A stretch of 14,497 nt of DNA from an uncultured Desulfovibrio sp. (lineage in GTDB: Bacteria; Desulfobacterota; Desulfovibrionia; Desulfovibrionales; Desulfovibrionaceae), in the NCBI GenBank assembly GCA_937926875.1, contig CALBAX010000021.1, positions 1 to 14,497 on the forward strand, read 5' to 3'. This document shows, piece by piece, positions 6,150-12,703 of this stretch (positions within the stretch are counted from its first letter, which is position 1; the number at the start of each line of letters is the position of its first letter). The notes beneath the pieces were generated by a model. That model worked only from the letters and a program-made list of their open reading frames with translations. It did no database searches and was not told the origin of the DNA. Position numbers and translations under genes: made by a program.

Positions 6150-7782
6150 TCGTGACCCCCCAGAGGTCAAAAAGGTTTTCGGACGTGACTTCCTCAGCCC
6201 AGTGGTCGTGCAGCCACTGCATGATCTCCGGCGAGGACGTCACCTTGCCCTCAAAATCGTCACACACGTCCGGTTGGGCCGACCGGAAAGCGGCATCCCA
6301 CAGCCATCTGCGGCGGTAGCGGGCATAGACCACCGGGAGCCGCCGCCACTGGAGCCAGCAGCGACATACGCTGGTGGGCACCAGTCCGAGTTCCATCCCC
6401 GGCGGCAGAGCGGCCTGAATCTGGCGCAGGACGGCCGCGGAAAACATGCCCGCATCGGCCCAAATGAAATCCGTGAAGCCCTCGACACATCCGCCCCTGG
6501 TACGCTGCGACGGGTCTTTTCCTTCAGGTTCAGGGCAAGATCCCGGGACCGCCCCTGCCCCCACATCCATCTGACCAGCGACGGAAGTGTCCACCTGTCC
6601 ATCATCGTCATCAGGCTGTTCAGGGCCCTCATCCTGTGCTATGCTGCTCCTGTGGGGCTCCATGCGCTCAGGCAGGGCAATGCTGTCGGGCAGGCAGGAG
6701 GCGACCCACTCCCGGATGTCCACCCCGAGCCGGAAGGCATCGCCGGGGTCTTTGCCTTCCGGCGTCGGCCAGCGCAGGCTGGCCGGGTAATGCCGCTCCC
6801 AGAACTCCACTCCGTCAGCTCCGGGGCCGTCGTAATCCAGAGCGATCCCGATCCTGACGGCCTGCCGCAGGCGCTCATGGGCACGGGCATCGGGCTTGCC
6901 CCGGTTGGTGCGGACGGCCAGCGCCCCCACCACGCCGCCCGTGGCGTAGTGGATCAGGATGGCGTCCAGCTCCGCCTCGGTCACGAAGTAGGCCGCCAGC
7001 GGGGCCGGGCGTGAGCTGGAGAGCAGCAGCGGAGCCTTGCAGGAGCCTTCCAGCTCAAGGTACTTGAGCGAACGCTCGCGCAGGTCCTGCCTGTGCCGCC
7101 TGATCCGCAGGTTCAGCACCCGCCCGTCGGCCCCCAGCGTCGGGATCACGATGCCGCGCGGGATGAAGATGCGGGTATGCTCCCTGCCGTCATCCCCCCT
7201 GCGCGGGGGCAGCCCCAGGGCCGCACGAGCCCGAAACCGCCCCGGAAAGCGCCCGCTCTCCGCCCGGAGGTAGCCGATCCGGTACGCCCGGACGGCCTCC
7301 TCGCTGATGCCCCGCTTGGCCAGCCATGCCAGCGCGGTCGGCTCCTCCCAGATCACCGCCTCGGCTTCGGCCAGCAGCTTCCCGGCATACTCGCACCACG
7401 GCTCGGTAGGTTCCGGCCACTGCTGGGGCTCCCAGCGGGAGCTTTCACGGCGGGGCTCTGCCGGGGCCCGGCGCCGCCGGAAGGAAGAACGCCTGCCCTC
7501 GATCCCCAGCTCCGCCAGCGCCGTCTTGAAATCCATGCCCTCCACCTTGGTCAGATAGGCGATGGTATCTCCGCTGGCACCACACTGACGGCACGACCAG
7601 ATCCCCTTGAGCCCGTTCTGGGCACAGACTTCGCCCAGGTTTTCGGCCCTGTCCGGCCAAATCATGAAGCGGTCGGACTTCCCCGGTTCACCGCCGCACA
7701 GAGGGCAGGGGCCGTTCCATGCGCCGCCCTGCCGCTTCACAGCCTCGCCAAAGCGGCTCCTGTAGAGGTCAAGCAAAGTCAT
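6127..7782 (-). CDS. Zinc-finger/TOPRIM DNA primase with acidic linker and C-terminal extension
   Basis: The 551-aa product is a probable RNA-primer-making enzyme. The N-terminus has a CHC2-type zinc finger, CPLC (26-29) and CRQC (64-67). A TOPRIM-like region follows, with FVTEAELDAILIHYATGG (about 266-283) supplying the acidic motif and IALDYDGPGADG (about 313-324) the D-x-D motif. Residues beyond ~390 contain an acidic, low-complexity linker (EQPDDDDGQVD). A C-terminal domain of ~130 residues follows, rich in Trp and Arg, that I do not recognise. The ATG at 7782 is preferred over 7803 because AGGTG lies 7 nt upstream. That ribosome site falls inside the first iteron-like repeat, so a protein bound there could repress the gene. 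Confidence 0.85.
   Translation of the reverse strand: MTLLDLYRSRFGEAVKRQGGAWNGPCPLCGGEPGKSDRFMIWPDRAENLGEVCAQNGLKGIWSCRQCGASGDTIAYLTKVEGMDFKTALAELGIEGRRSSFRRRRAPAEPRRESSRWEPQQWPEPTEPWCEYAGKLLAEAEAVIWEEPTALAWLAKRGISEEAVRAYRIGYLRAESGRFPGRFRARAALGLPPRRGDDGREHTRIFIPRGIVIPTLGADGRVLNLRIRRHRQDLRERSLKYLELEGSCKAPLLLSSSRPAPLAAYFVTEAELDAILIHYATGGVVGALAVRTNRGKPDARAHERLRQAVRIGIALDYDGPGADGVEFWERHYPASLRWPTPEGKDPGDAFRLGVDIREWVASCLPDSIALPERMEPHRSSIAQDEGPEQPDDDDGQVDTSVAGQMDVGAGAVPGSCPEPEGKDPSQRTRGGCVEGFTDFIWADAGMFSAAVLRQIQAALPPGMELGLVPTSVCRCWLQWRRLPVVYARYRRRWLWDAAFRSAQPDVCDDFEGKVTSSPEIMQWLHDHWAEEVTSENLFDLWGVTNGSDATE
6588..6602 (+). repeat. Isolated 15-nt copy of the iteron core inside the primase gene
   Basis: TGTCCACCTGTCCAT here is identical to 7930-7944, the core of the third iteron-like repeat. 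It lies in the stretch encoding the acidic linker, where protein constraint should be weak. Confidence 0.5.
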
Positions 7783-8009
7783 CTGTCCGCACCTGTCCAA
7801 CATTTATTTTTATTAACTATCTATTTTATTACACTTTTTACTATTTTGGACAGGAGGACAGATACATGTATATGTTATTACGCACATGTGTGCCCGCACG
7901 GACATGCGCATGGAATAAGGGGGGGAATCTGTCCACCTGTCCATTTTCATTTTTTATTAACAATCCCACACTATTAACCTCATGAGCATACGGGCAGATG
8001 CGGACAGAT
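7781..8009. other. Probable replication origin or operator: four iteron-like repeats around AT-rich DNA
   Basis: Four copies of ATCTGTCC-n-CTGTCC lie here: 7781-7798 (+, spacer GCAC), 7848-7863 (-, spacer TC), 7927-7942 (+, spacer AC) and 7992-8009 (-, spacer GCAT, with CTGCCC). They form two head-to-head pairs, each exactly 83 bp from outer edge to outer edge. The 4-nt spacers are on the outside and the 2-nt spacers on the inside. Between the repeats the DNA is strikingly AT-rich, with TATTAAC motifs near 7811, 7955 and 7972. The gap separates the helicase and primase genes. One outer repeat overlaps the helicase stop and the other overlaps the primase ribosome site and start. This is typical of an origin that also controls rep-gene expression, but initiation is not proven. 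Confidence 0.65.
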
Positions 8010-9637
8010 CACTTTGAAGCACGATGATCCTCCAGCTCCGTCTGGGCCTCCGGGGTCAGAGCAATGCCCAGACGCCATGAGCCGTTGGAACGCTTGTAAG
8101 CGATGTCCTTCTTGTTCAGGGCCTCAGCGAACTTCTTGGCGGAGATGGAATAGCGCCGGTCTCTGTAACGGGCGTACCAGATGCAGAAGGCCTCATGCAG
8201 ATCCGTGGCGCTGACCTTCAGGGTGTAGTTATCAGGGTTGGCCTGATGGGATTCCGAGATACACCACTCCGAAATGAACAGGCCCACGTCATCCCAGCTG
8301 GCCCGCTGCTCCCGCGTCCATTGCCGCACCTTGTCCGGGATCTTGAGGCCGTCCCGCAGGTACTCCATGCTGCCGCGCACCATGCGGGCCAGTACCCCCT
8401 TGGCCTCGGCCCCGATCTTCTCGTTCAGGTCTTTGTCCGCCAGGCGCTCGTAGGGCTGCTCCGGCCGCTCCACGAAGGAGAGCGGCCATTTGATGATGAG
8501 CGCCCGTGACCAAAAGGCCGCGTCGTCAGCTTTGGCCTTGGGCAGCTCGTTGGTGGTCATGATGGGCAGGTGGGTCTGGAGCCATGTGGTCTGGAGCTTG
8601 TCATGCAGGCCGCGCGCCGTGATGTAGCCACCACCGGTCAGCTTCTTGAGCTTGGCCAAGGCGAAGCGCTGCCCCTCCTCCGCTTCATTGATCCACGCGA
8701 TGCACATGCCGCGCAGGGTCAGCACATCCGGGGACGGCGCCGAAGAATTCCGTACCTGCTGTGTCTGGAGAAGCATTTCCACGGGCGCGTCACCGGACAG
8801 CGTCTGGCCCAGCACATGCGTCACCAGCTTGATGAGCGTGTCCTTGCCATTGCGCCCGTGTTCGCCCCACATGATGGTGAAGATGTGGTCGCGGCGTTCC
8901 GTGATGAGGCCGTAGCCAAGGAGCCGCCAGATGAAGTCCACCAGCTCCTGATCTCCGTCCATGGACGATAGCAGGAAGCGGTTGGTCTCCGGGCAGGGGT
9001 CATCCTTCCGCAGCAGCTCCGGGTCGTACTCGGTCACGATGGCGTTGAGGATGTACTCGTCAGGCCTCCCGGGGCGCAGCTCGCCGGTGCGGAGGTCGAT
9101 CACCCCGTTGGGACAGGCCTTGACGTAGTGCTGCTGGTCGATTTGATTAGGCAGCACCACCAGCGGGTCGCGGATACGGCGGGTCATCTGCAGCAGCTTG
9201 TCCTGCCCCGGCGTGTCCCGGAGCTGGTTCACCCGGCGCAGGGCGGTATCGGCTATGCTCTGGAGCTTGGACTTGAGATCCTTGTCCGTCTCTTCATCGG
9301 CTTCTATCTGCTTGCTTTCAGCCAGCCGCAGATAAAGTTCACAGACATCCTCGATGCTCTGAGCGGAGATCTCGAAATCATCCTCAATCCAGTGATGGCC
9401 GCCCCAAATCAGCCAGCGTTCCCAGTATTTGACATAGACCACTGCTCCGCGATGGAGGCGGCTGTACAGCTTGGCATCCCCCACTCGATTTTCGTTGAGG
9501 TAGCCCAGCAAATCGTTGTCCGAGAGTTCGATCTTGGCGACCTCGACCGCCTTCCTGACTTTTGCAGCTCTTGCCGCAGCCTCTTGCTTGCGACGCTCCT
9601 CGACCTTGGCCTTCATCTCTGCTTTTCTGCTTCCCAT
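8009..9637 (-). CDS. Phage/plasmid primase-helicase, D5/P4 type (SF3 helicase)
   Basis: The 542-aa product is a replicative helicase that probably acts at the adjacent origin. After a basic, coiled N-terminus of ~40 residues comes a D5_N-like region with CPNGVIDLRTGELRPG (175-190). The SF3 ATPase core has Walker A GEHGRNGKDT (258-267, K265), Walker B MCIAWINEAEEG (E318) and motif C with IMTTNELPK (about residue 364). FWSRALIIKWP follows, carrying the probable arginine finger. The C-terminal ~110 residues resemble the DNA-binding end of P4-like primases. The polymerase part of P4 alpha is absent, consistent with the separate primase downstream. The ATG at 9637 has only a loose AGGGGTGG ribosome site. 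Confidence 0.92.
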   Translation of the reverse strand: MGSRKAEMKAKVEERRKQEAAARAAKVRKAVEVAKIELSDNDLLGYLNENRVGDAKLYSRLHRGAVVYVKYWERWLIWGGHHWIEDDFEISAQSIEDVCELYLRLAESKQIEADEETDKDLKSKLQSIADTALRRVNQLRDTPGQDKLLQMTRRIRDPLVVLPNQIDQQHYVKACPNGVIDLRTGELRPGRPDEYILNAIVTEYDPELLRKDDPCPETNRFLLSSMDGDQELVDFIWRLLGYGLITERRDHIFTIMWGEHGRNGKDTLIKLVTHVLGQTLSGDAPVEMLLQTQQVRNSSAPSPDVLTLRGMCIAWINEAEEGQRFALAKLKKLTGGGYITARGLHDKLQTTWLQTHLPIMTTNELPKAKADDAAFWSRALIIKWPLSFVERPEQPYERLADKDLNEKIGAEAKGVLARMVRGSMEYLRDGLKIPDKVRQWTREQRASWDDVGLFISEWCISESHQANPDNYTLKVSATDLHEAFCIWYARYRDRRYSISAKKFAEALNKKDIAYKRSNGSWRLGIALTPEAQTELEDHRASK

Positions 9638-9676
9638 AATGTGCCACCCCTAATTGTGAAAAATATAACAAAACAA

Positions 9677-9721
9677 AAAGCCCCGCATATCAGGAATGAG
9701 TTTCCTGATTTACGAGGCTTT
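9677..9721 (-). terminator. Terminator hairpin ahead of the replication operon
   Basis: The inner 8-bp stem ATCAGGAA/TTCCTGAT (9689-9696 with 9702-9709, 5-nt loop) sits inside an outer AAAGCC/GGCTTT stem. On the minus strand it is followed by TTTTTGTTTTGTT, a convincing U-tract. It ends only ~40 bp before the helicase start, so it either shields the operon from upstream transcription or acts as an attenuator. Confidence 0.7.
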
Positions 9722-10038
9722 CATTTCGTGAATCGCGGCCGAGGGCCGAAGTACACAGTCCCTTGCCCGAAAGGGAGGCCCAGAAGGACCCGCAGGCAAG
9801 GTGAAGACGCAGAGCGACGAAGGGCGCAGAAGGACATTTCTGGCCCGGCCGTTCATGCCGATGGGGGAACAGGGGGAAGGCACTCGCCCCTGCTGTCAGA
9901 TGGGGGGATGGTTGGGCAGAGACGCCCAAGGGATGTTTACAAGATGCGTTTACAAATTGGTGTGCATAACGGTGCATTTTGCTGCTCCGGTACGCTCATG
10001 AAACGCAGGAAATTCAATGGCGGCAAACGCTGCCGGTT
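9722..10038. other. Gene-poor stretch with direct repeats next to the attachment site
   Basis: I find no convincing gene here. A minus-strand ORF at 9690-9977 has no ribosome site, a composition unlike its neighbours, and overlaps the terminator. The left part is purine-rich on the plus strand, with repeated CAGAAGGAC (near 9791 and 9829). The right part has GTTTACAA twice (9935-9942 and 9948-9955, 13-bp period), and GGTGTGCAT followed by GGTGCAT. The second set, close to the tRNA fragment, could be integrase arm sites or a repressor operator. The purine-rich part could be a structured RNA, but I see no known family. Confidence 0.35.
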
Positions 10039-10085
10039 GGCCTTTCACGCCGTCGACAGGGGTTCAAATCCCCTTGGGGACGCCA
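10039..10085 (+). other. tRNA-Glu(TTC) 3' fragment: phage attachment site
   Basis: The plus strand reads the anticodon loop CTTTCAC (TTC at 10044-10046), an intact T-arm AGGGGTTCAAATCCCCT and the acceptor 3' strand TGGGGAC-G-CCA (10083-10085). No matching GTCCCCA 5' acceptor strand or D-arm lies upstream, and the 5' side of the anticodon stem is imperfect. The gene is therefore cut at about the anticodon arm. A 3' tRNA fragment of this size is the standard attachment core of tRNA-targeting phages and islands. It is either attR of the prophage to the left or attP of a circular phage genome. Confidence 0.85.
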
Positions 10086-10100
10086 AATTTGAGTACAATG

Positions 10101-10141
10101 AAGAACGCCAAGATGTATAACATCTTGGCGTTCTTTGTTTT
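10101..10141 (+). terminator. Strong rho-independent terminator after the tRNA fragment
   Basis: A perfect 15-bp stem (10101-10115 with 10121-10135) with loop TATAA is followed by TGTTTTTTCTTT. Its place 15 bp after CCA suggests the normal tRNA terminator, either host flank or a copy carried with attP. Confidence 0.92.
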
Positions 10142-10210
10142 TTCTTTCCGGTATGGTTTCCCGAAGTCCAGCCTCGTCCGCTTGCATCCAAACATTTTAT
10201 GGGTATATCC

Positions 10211-10247
10211 GTAGGTAGAAATGTGGTATGACATTTCTGATACCTAC
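10211..10247. repeat. Nested palindrome upstream of the integrase remnant
   Basis: GTAGGTA (10211-10217) and TACCTAC (10241-10247) enclose GAAATGT (10218-10224) and ACATTTC (10231-10237) around a 6-bp centre. All 14 base pairs are perfect, with only a TGA interruption on one side. The site lies 78 bp before the integrase-remnant ATG. It may be an integrase arm site or an operator. Confidence 0.55.
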
Positions 10248-10324
10248 ATGAATAACCGCGCGGAATCAAAAATATTTTTATCCATGTGGGTATTTCTTCG
10301 TCCAACGACAGCCAAGGAGTGCCC

Positions 10325-10561
10325 ATGCCTCTTACCGATACCCATATCCGCAATCTGAAACCCGACATGAAGCCCCGCAAGTATTTCGACGGCGGCGGTC
10401 TTTTTCTCTTCATTCCCACCAGTGGAAGCAAGCTCTGGAGAATGGCCTACCGTTTTGACGGAAAGAGCAAGTGTGAGCTGTCACGCAACTTGAGAATTTC
10501 CGTCACGCAACTTGAGAACGGTGCTCGGCGTTTTTTCGTACCTGGCACGGTAATTGCTTAA
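10325..10561 (+). pseudogene. P4-type integrase, N-terminal remnant
   Basis: The first ~49 residues (LTDTHIRNLKPDMKPRKYFDG, then GLFLFIP and LWRMAYRFDGKSK) are the arm-type DNA-binding domain found at the N-terminus of P4-type integrases (DUF4102). These normally reach about 400 aa. AAGGAG precedes the ATG at 10325. Family similarity stops abruptly after GKSK at ~10470, where LSFGxYP would be expected. About 30 unrelated residues follow, to the TAA at 10559. The catalytic domain is absent, so the product cannot recombine. Its place next to the tRNA-Glu 3' end is where P4-type integrases usually sit. It was probably the enzyme for this site before being cut. Confidence 0.8.
10480..10518 (+). 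repeat. 17-nt tandem repeat at the integrase break point
   Basis: GTCACGCAACTTGAGAA occurs at 10480-10496 and 10502-10518, separated by TTTCC. It begins within ~10 bp of where integrase similarity ends, so it may be the edge of an inserted element. Confidence 0.7.
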
Positions 10562-10568
10562 CCAAAGA

Positions 10569-10604
10569 GGCGTGGGGGTACCGCTTTTACACGGCCCCCA
10601 CGCC
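10569..10604. terminator. GC-rich hairpin between converging genes
   Basis: GGCGTGGGGG (10569-10578) pairs perfectly with CCCCCACGCC (10595-10604) across a 16-nt loop. It lies between the plus-strand integrase remnant and the end of the minus-strand methyltransferase. The minus side continues TCTTTGG, only a weak U-tract, so termination is likely but not certain. Confidence 0.6.
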
Positions 10605-10634
10605 TTCCTCATATTGGACGCGGCTCTCGTCGTT

Positions 10635-11375
10635 CTATGTTTTTTCTGCAAGGCTTGCTGTCAACCGGTTACGGCTGATCGCGTAATATTCCCGTGACAA
10701 CTCCATCCCCACATAGCTGCGGCCTGTTTTGATGCATGCCTCGCCCACGCTGCCGCCGCCCATGAAAGGATCAAGTACGCTGGACTGTGGAGACGTAATC
10801 GCCAGCAAATCCTCAATCAGGGCCACGGGCTTGCTCGTCAAATGAACCTTCTGCGCGGAAATGACCGGATACGTGTACACGCCCGGCAGGCAGGCTCGCG
10901 TATGGGCGACAAAGCGTCCCTTGACGGCGAACAGCACATACTCGCATTGCTGGCGGAACTTGCCTATCTGCGGGCGGGCACTGCGCTTGTCCCACGGAAC
11001 GATACCCAGCCATTTCCAGCCCGCCGCCTGTACGGCGTCGCTCAGGGCCGGGAGCTGACGCCAGTCCGTGAACACCATGAGCGGTGCTCCGTCGCGGGCA
11101 ATACGCCAGCATTCACCAAGCCACAGCGTGCACCACATGGTCCAGCTTCGCTGATCCTTGGCATCGCCCAGCATGGACGGATAGCGGCGTTTTGTCCCGC
11201 TTTGCTGGTATTTCTGTGCAGGGTCGGCCTGTCTTGCCCCCAGAGTGACTCCGCCGCTGGAATACGGCGGATCGGTCAATACGGCATCCATGACGGCGTC
11301 CGGCAAGGTTACCAGGATACTCAGGGCATCCCCCTGATACAGGGTAACGTCATCACGCAGACAATCTTTTATCAC
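10635..11375 (-). CDS. Phage DNA methyltransferase (DPPY type, beta-class order)
   Basis: The 246-aa enzyme transfers a methyl group from SAM to adenine N6 or cytosine N4. Motif IV TDPPYSSGG lies near residue 35, and the SAM-binding motif VLDPFMGGGSVGEACIKTGR near residues 200-220. That is the beta-class order, with KPVALIEDLLAITSP preceding motif I as usual. I chose the GTG at 11375 because GGAG lies 6 nt upstream and the homologous part begins there. The frame is open much further (to 11711) and passes through the Com-like zinc finger, giving a possible fused product. Probable role: protecting phage DNA from restriction. The target sequence cannot be read from the gene. Confidence 0.88.
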   Translation of the reverse strand: MIKDCLRDDVTLYQGDALSILVTLPDAVMDAVLTDPPYSSGGVTLGARQADPAQKYQQSGTKRRYPSMLGDAKDQRSWTMWCTLWLGECWRIARDGAPLMVFTDWRQLPALSDAVQAAGWKWLGIVPWDKRSARPQIGKFRQQCEYVLFAVKGRFVAHTRACLPGVYTYPVISAQKVHLTSKPVALIEDLLAITSPQSSVLDPFMGGGSVGEACIKTGRSYVGMELSREYYAISRNRLTASLAEKT

Positions 11376-11543
11376 GGTTCGCTCCGTTCTGGCCGTCTGG
11401 CGACTCGGAGCAGGGGCGCTCGGCCCGCAGGATGGTGAACGCCCCGCAACGGGGCATTTGAACTCCATGATACTTGCCTGACCTTTGGCCAGGAGCTTGC
11501 CGCAATGGCGGCATCTGATTTCTTCGAGAACTTCCTTTTGCAT
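11353..11543 (-). pseudogene. com: Com-like zinc-finger regulator with a one-base frameshift
   Basis: In phage Mu, Com is a ~62-aa zinc protein that activates translation of the DNA-modification gene mom. Here MQKEVLEEIRCRHCGKLL starts at 11543 and carries the first CxxC. After EFKCP the frame runs PVAGRS instead of PRCGAF. One extra base in the C-run read at 11454-11451 would restore CPRCGAFTILRAERPC and a stop at 11353-11355, giving 63 aa, the usual Com length. As written, the zinc site lacks its last cysteine and the frame fuses into the methyltransferase. This could be a true mutation, a sequencing error in a homopolymer, or slippage. No clear ribosome site precedes the ATG. Confidence 0.75.
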
Positions 11544-11732
11544 GATGGGGTAAAATCGTTGCACCCCAACGAAAATCTGTCTATCGTGCCTCTTGTCTCG
11601 TCCAGAGACGACACGACAGGCGGATACTCTGCAAGCGGAGGGCAGCCGCTTGTGGGGCCGTGGTGCGACGTTAGGCCGTCGCGCCGGTGGGGGCGTCCCT
11701 CGCCCCGCCACCTGTCAGGCCTCAACTATACG

Positions 11733-11769
11733 GGAACGCGCCGCTCCCTGCCCGGAAACAGCGCGTTCC
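11733..11769. repeat. 9-bp inverted repeat just past the recombinase gene
   Basis: GGAACGCGC (11733-11741) and GCGCGTTCC (11761-11769) are a perfect inverted repeat with a 19-nt spacer, 7 bp beyond the recombinase stop. No U-tract follows on either strand. It may be a recombinase binding site or a transcript-end hairpin. Confidence 0.5.
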
Positions 11770-11776
11770 ATGCACA

Positions 11777-12643
11777 TTATTTTCCCAGCCCCGGTCCCGC
11801 CGAAATGGCTTTCTTGAGCTGTTTCCACTTGATATGTTGGTATGTTTTCAGTAACATAGACGGATCGGAGTGCCCCATTATCTCGGCAACGGCTTTGATG
11901 TCGGCGTCATATTCCAGGGCGCTTGTCGGGAAGGCGTGTCGCAAGCTGTAGGGCGTTATGACACGGGAAATTCCCGCTGCCTTCCGTGCCGCGTGCCACG
12001 CATGGCCGATACACATGACCTTTTTCCCCTGCCAATGGATAACCCACGGGCAGTCTATTTTTGCGTCCTCTTCCCACCACCTACGCAGTTCCGGTAAAAC
12101 GTCATCCCGTACAGGAATCAGGCGGGATTCCGCGCGTGCGCCTTTCCGGGCGTTAGGCATGCGGATGATCCCCGCGTCCAGATCGACGTCTTCCCAGCGC
12201 AATTTGAACAGCTCCGAGGGGCCGATGCGCGGCCCGGCCATCATGCCCAGCGTGATGACGCGCGCCACATGATACGCAGCCACGTCGCGCATGCGCCTGG
12301 CCTCGGCCAATGTGGGTGGCATGACCCGCCGTGCCCTGGGCCGGGGAAAGCGTACCCCTTCCAGCGGATTGCTGGCCAGTCTGCCTGTACCGACACCCCA
12401 GCGCAGTATCGTGAGCAGCAGCTTCGCCCGGAGAACGGCCGTTGCCAGGGATACCCCCAGCTGCCGCTGTCCCTCCATAAACTCGCTGATGTGCTGGGGC
12501 TTGAGCCTCCGGGCCTGCCAACCTCCGACCAAATGCAGCACCGGCCGGATGTGGTAGCGCCCGCTTTTTTGTGTCACGGGGTGGGTACAATGCACTGTGA
12601 AATAGGCATCCGCCAGCTCCCTGACGGTGATTCCTTTTGCCAT
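11777..12643 (-). CDS. Tyrosine recombinase / phage integrase
   Basis: This 288-aa site-specific recombinase has an N-terminal SAM-like core-binding domain (about 1-100, with LKPQHISEFMEGQR) and a catalytic domain. The catalytic residues are R139 (GPRIGPSEL), K167 (ARKG), R235 in PYSLRHAF, H258 (MGHSDPSM) and the nucleophile Y268 (LLKTYQHI). Y232 replaces the usual histidine of HxxR, a substitution also known in other phage integrases. It lacks an arm-binding domain of the P4 type. The start has AGGAGG 5 nt upstream. It may be the working integrase of this element, or the enzyme that switches the nearby tail-fibre segments. Confidence 0.92.
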   Translation of the reverse strand: MAKGITVRELADAYFTVHCTHPVTQKSGRYHIRPVLHLVGGWQARRLKPQHISEFMEGQRQLGVSLATAVLRAKLLLTILRWGVGTGRLASNPLEGVRFPRPRARRVMPPTLAEARRMRDVAAYHVARVITLGMMAGPRIGPSELFKLRWEDVDLDAGIIRMPNARKGARAESRLIPVRDDVLPELRRWWEEDAKIDCPWVIHWQGKKVMCIGHAWHAARKAAGISRVITPYSLRHAFPTSALEYDADIKAVAEIMGHSDPSMLLKTYQHIKWKQLKKAISAGPGLGK

Positions 12644-12703
12644 GCGAACCTCCTGTTATATGGTCCGCACGACTTTTTACCCTGCACATCCTTCTGTCAA
12701 AAA
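12644..12703 (-). promoter_or_regulatory. Possible promoter of the recombinase gene
   Basis: The short gap between the beta-helix gene and the recombinase reads TTGACA (a perfect -35 hexamer) followed, after 15 nt, by TAAAAA on the minus strand. The spacing is shorter than the ideal 17, and TATAAC nearer the ATG is too close to the ribosome site. Independent transcription of the recombinase is plausible. Confidence 0.4.

Noticed and set aside
7093..7977. 294-aa plus-strand ORF running into the AT-rich gap
   Set aside because: It is antisense to the primase zinc finger, is rich in Pro/Arg/Leu, and has no ribosome site.
7781..8009. CRISPR array
   Set aside because: The repeats are short, alternate in orientation and flank AT-rich DNA. 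There are no equal-length spacers and no cas genes.
9690..9977. 95-aa minus-strand ORF upstream of the helicase
   Set aside because: It overlaps the terminator hairpin, lacks a ribosome site and has no protein-like pattern.
10039..10085. Complete tRNA-Glu gene
   Set aside because: No 5' acceptor strand (GTCCCCA) or D-arm upstream. Only the 3' part matches.
11593..11817. Plus-strand ORF between the recombinase and com genes
   Set aside because: Arg/Gly/Pro-rich shadow frame with no ribosome site; it runs across the inverted repeat.
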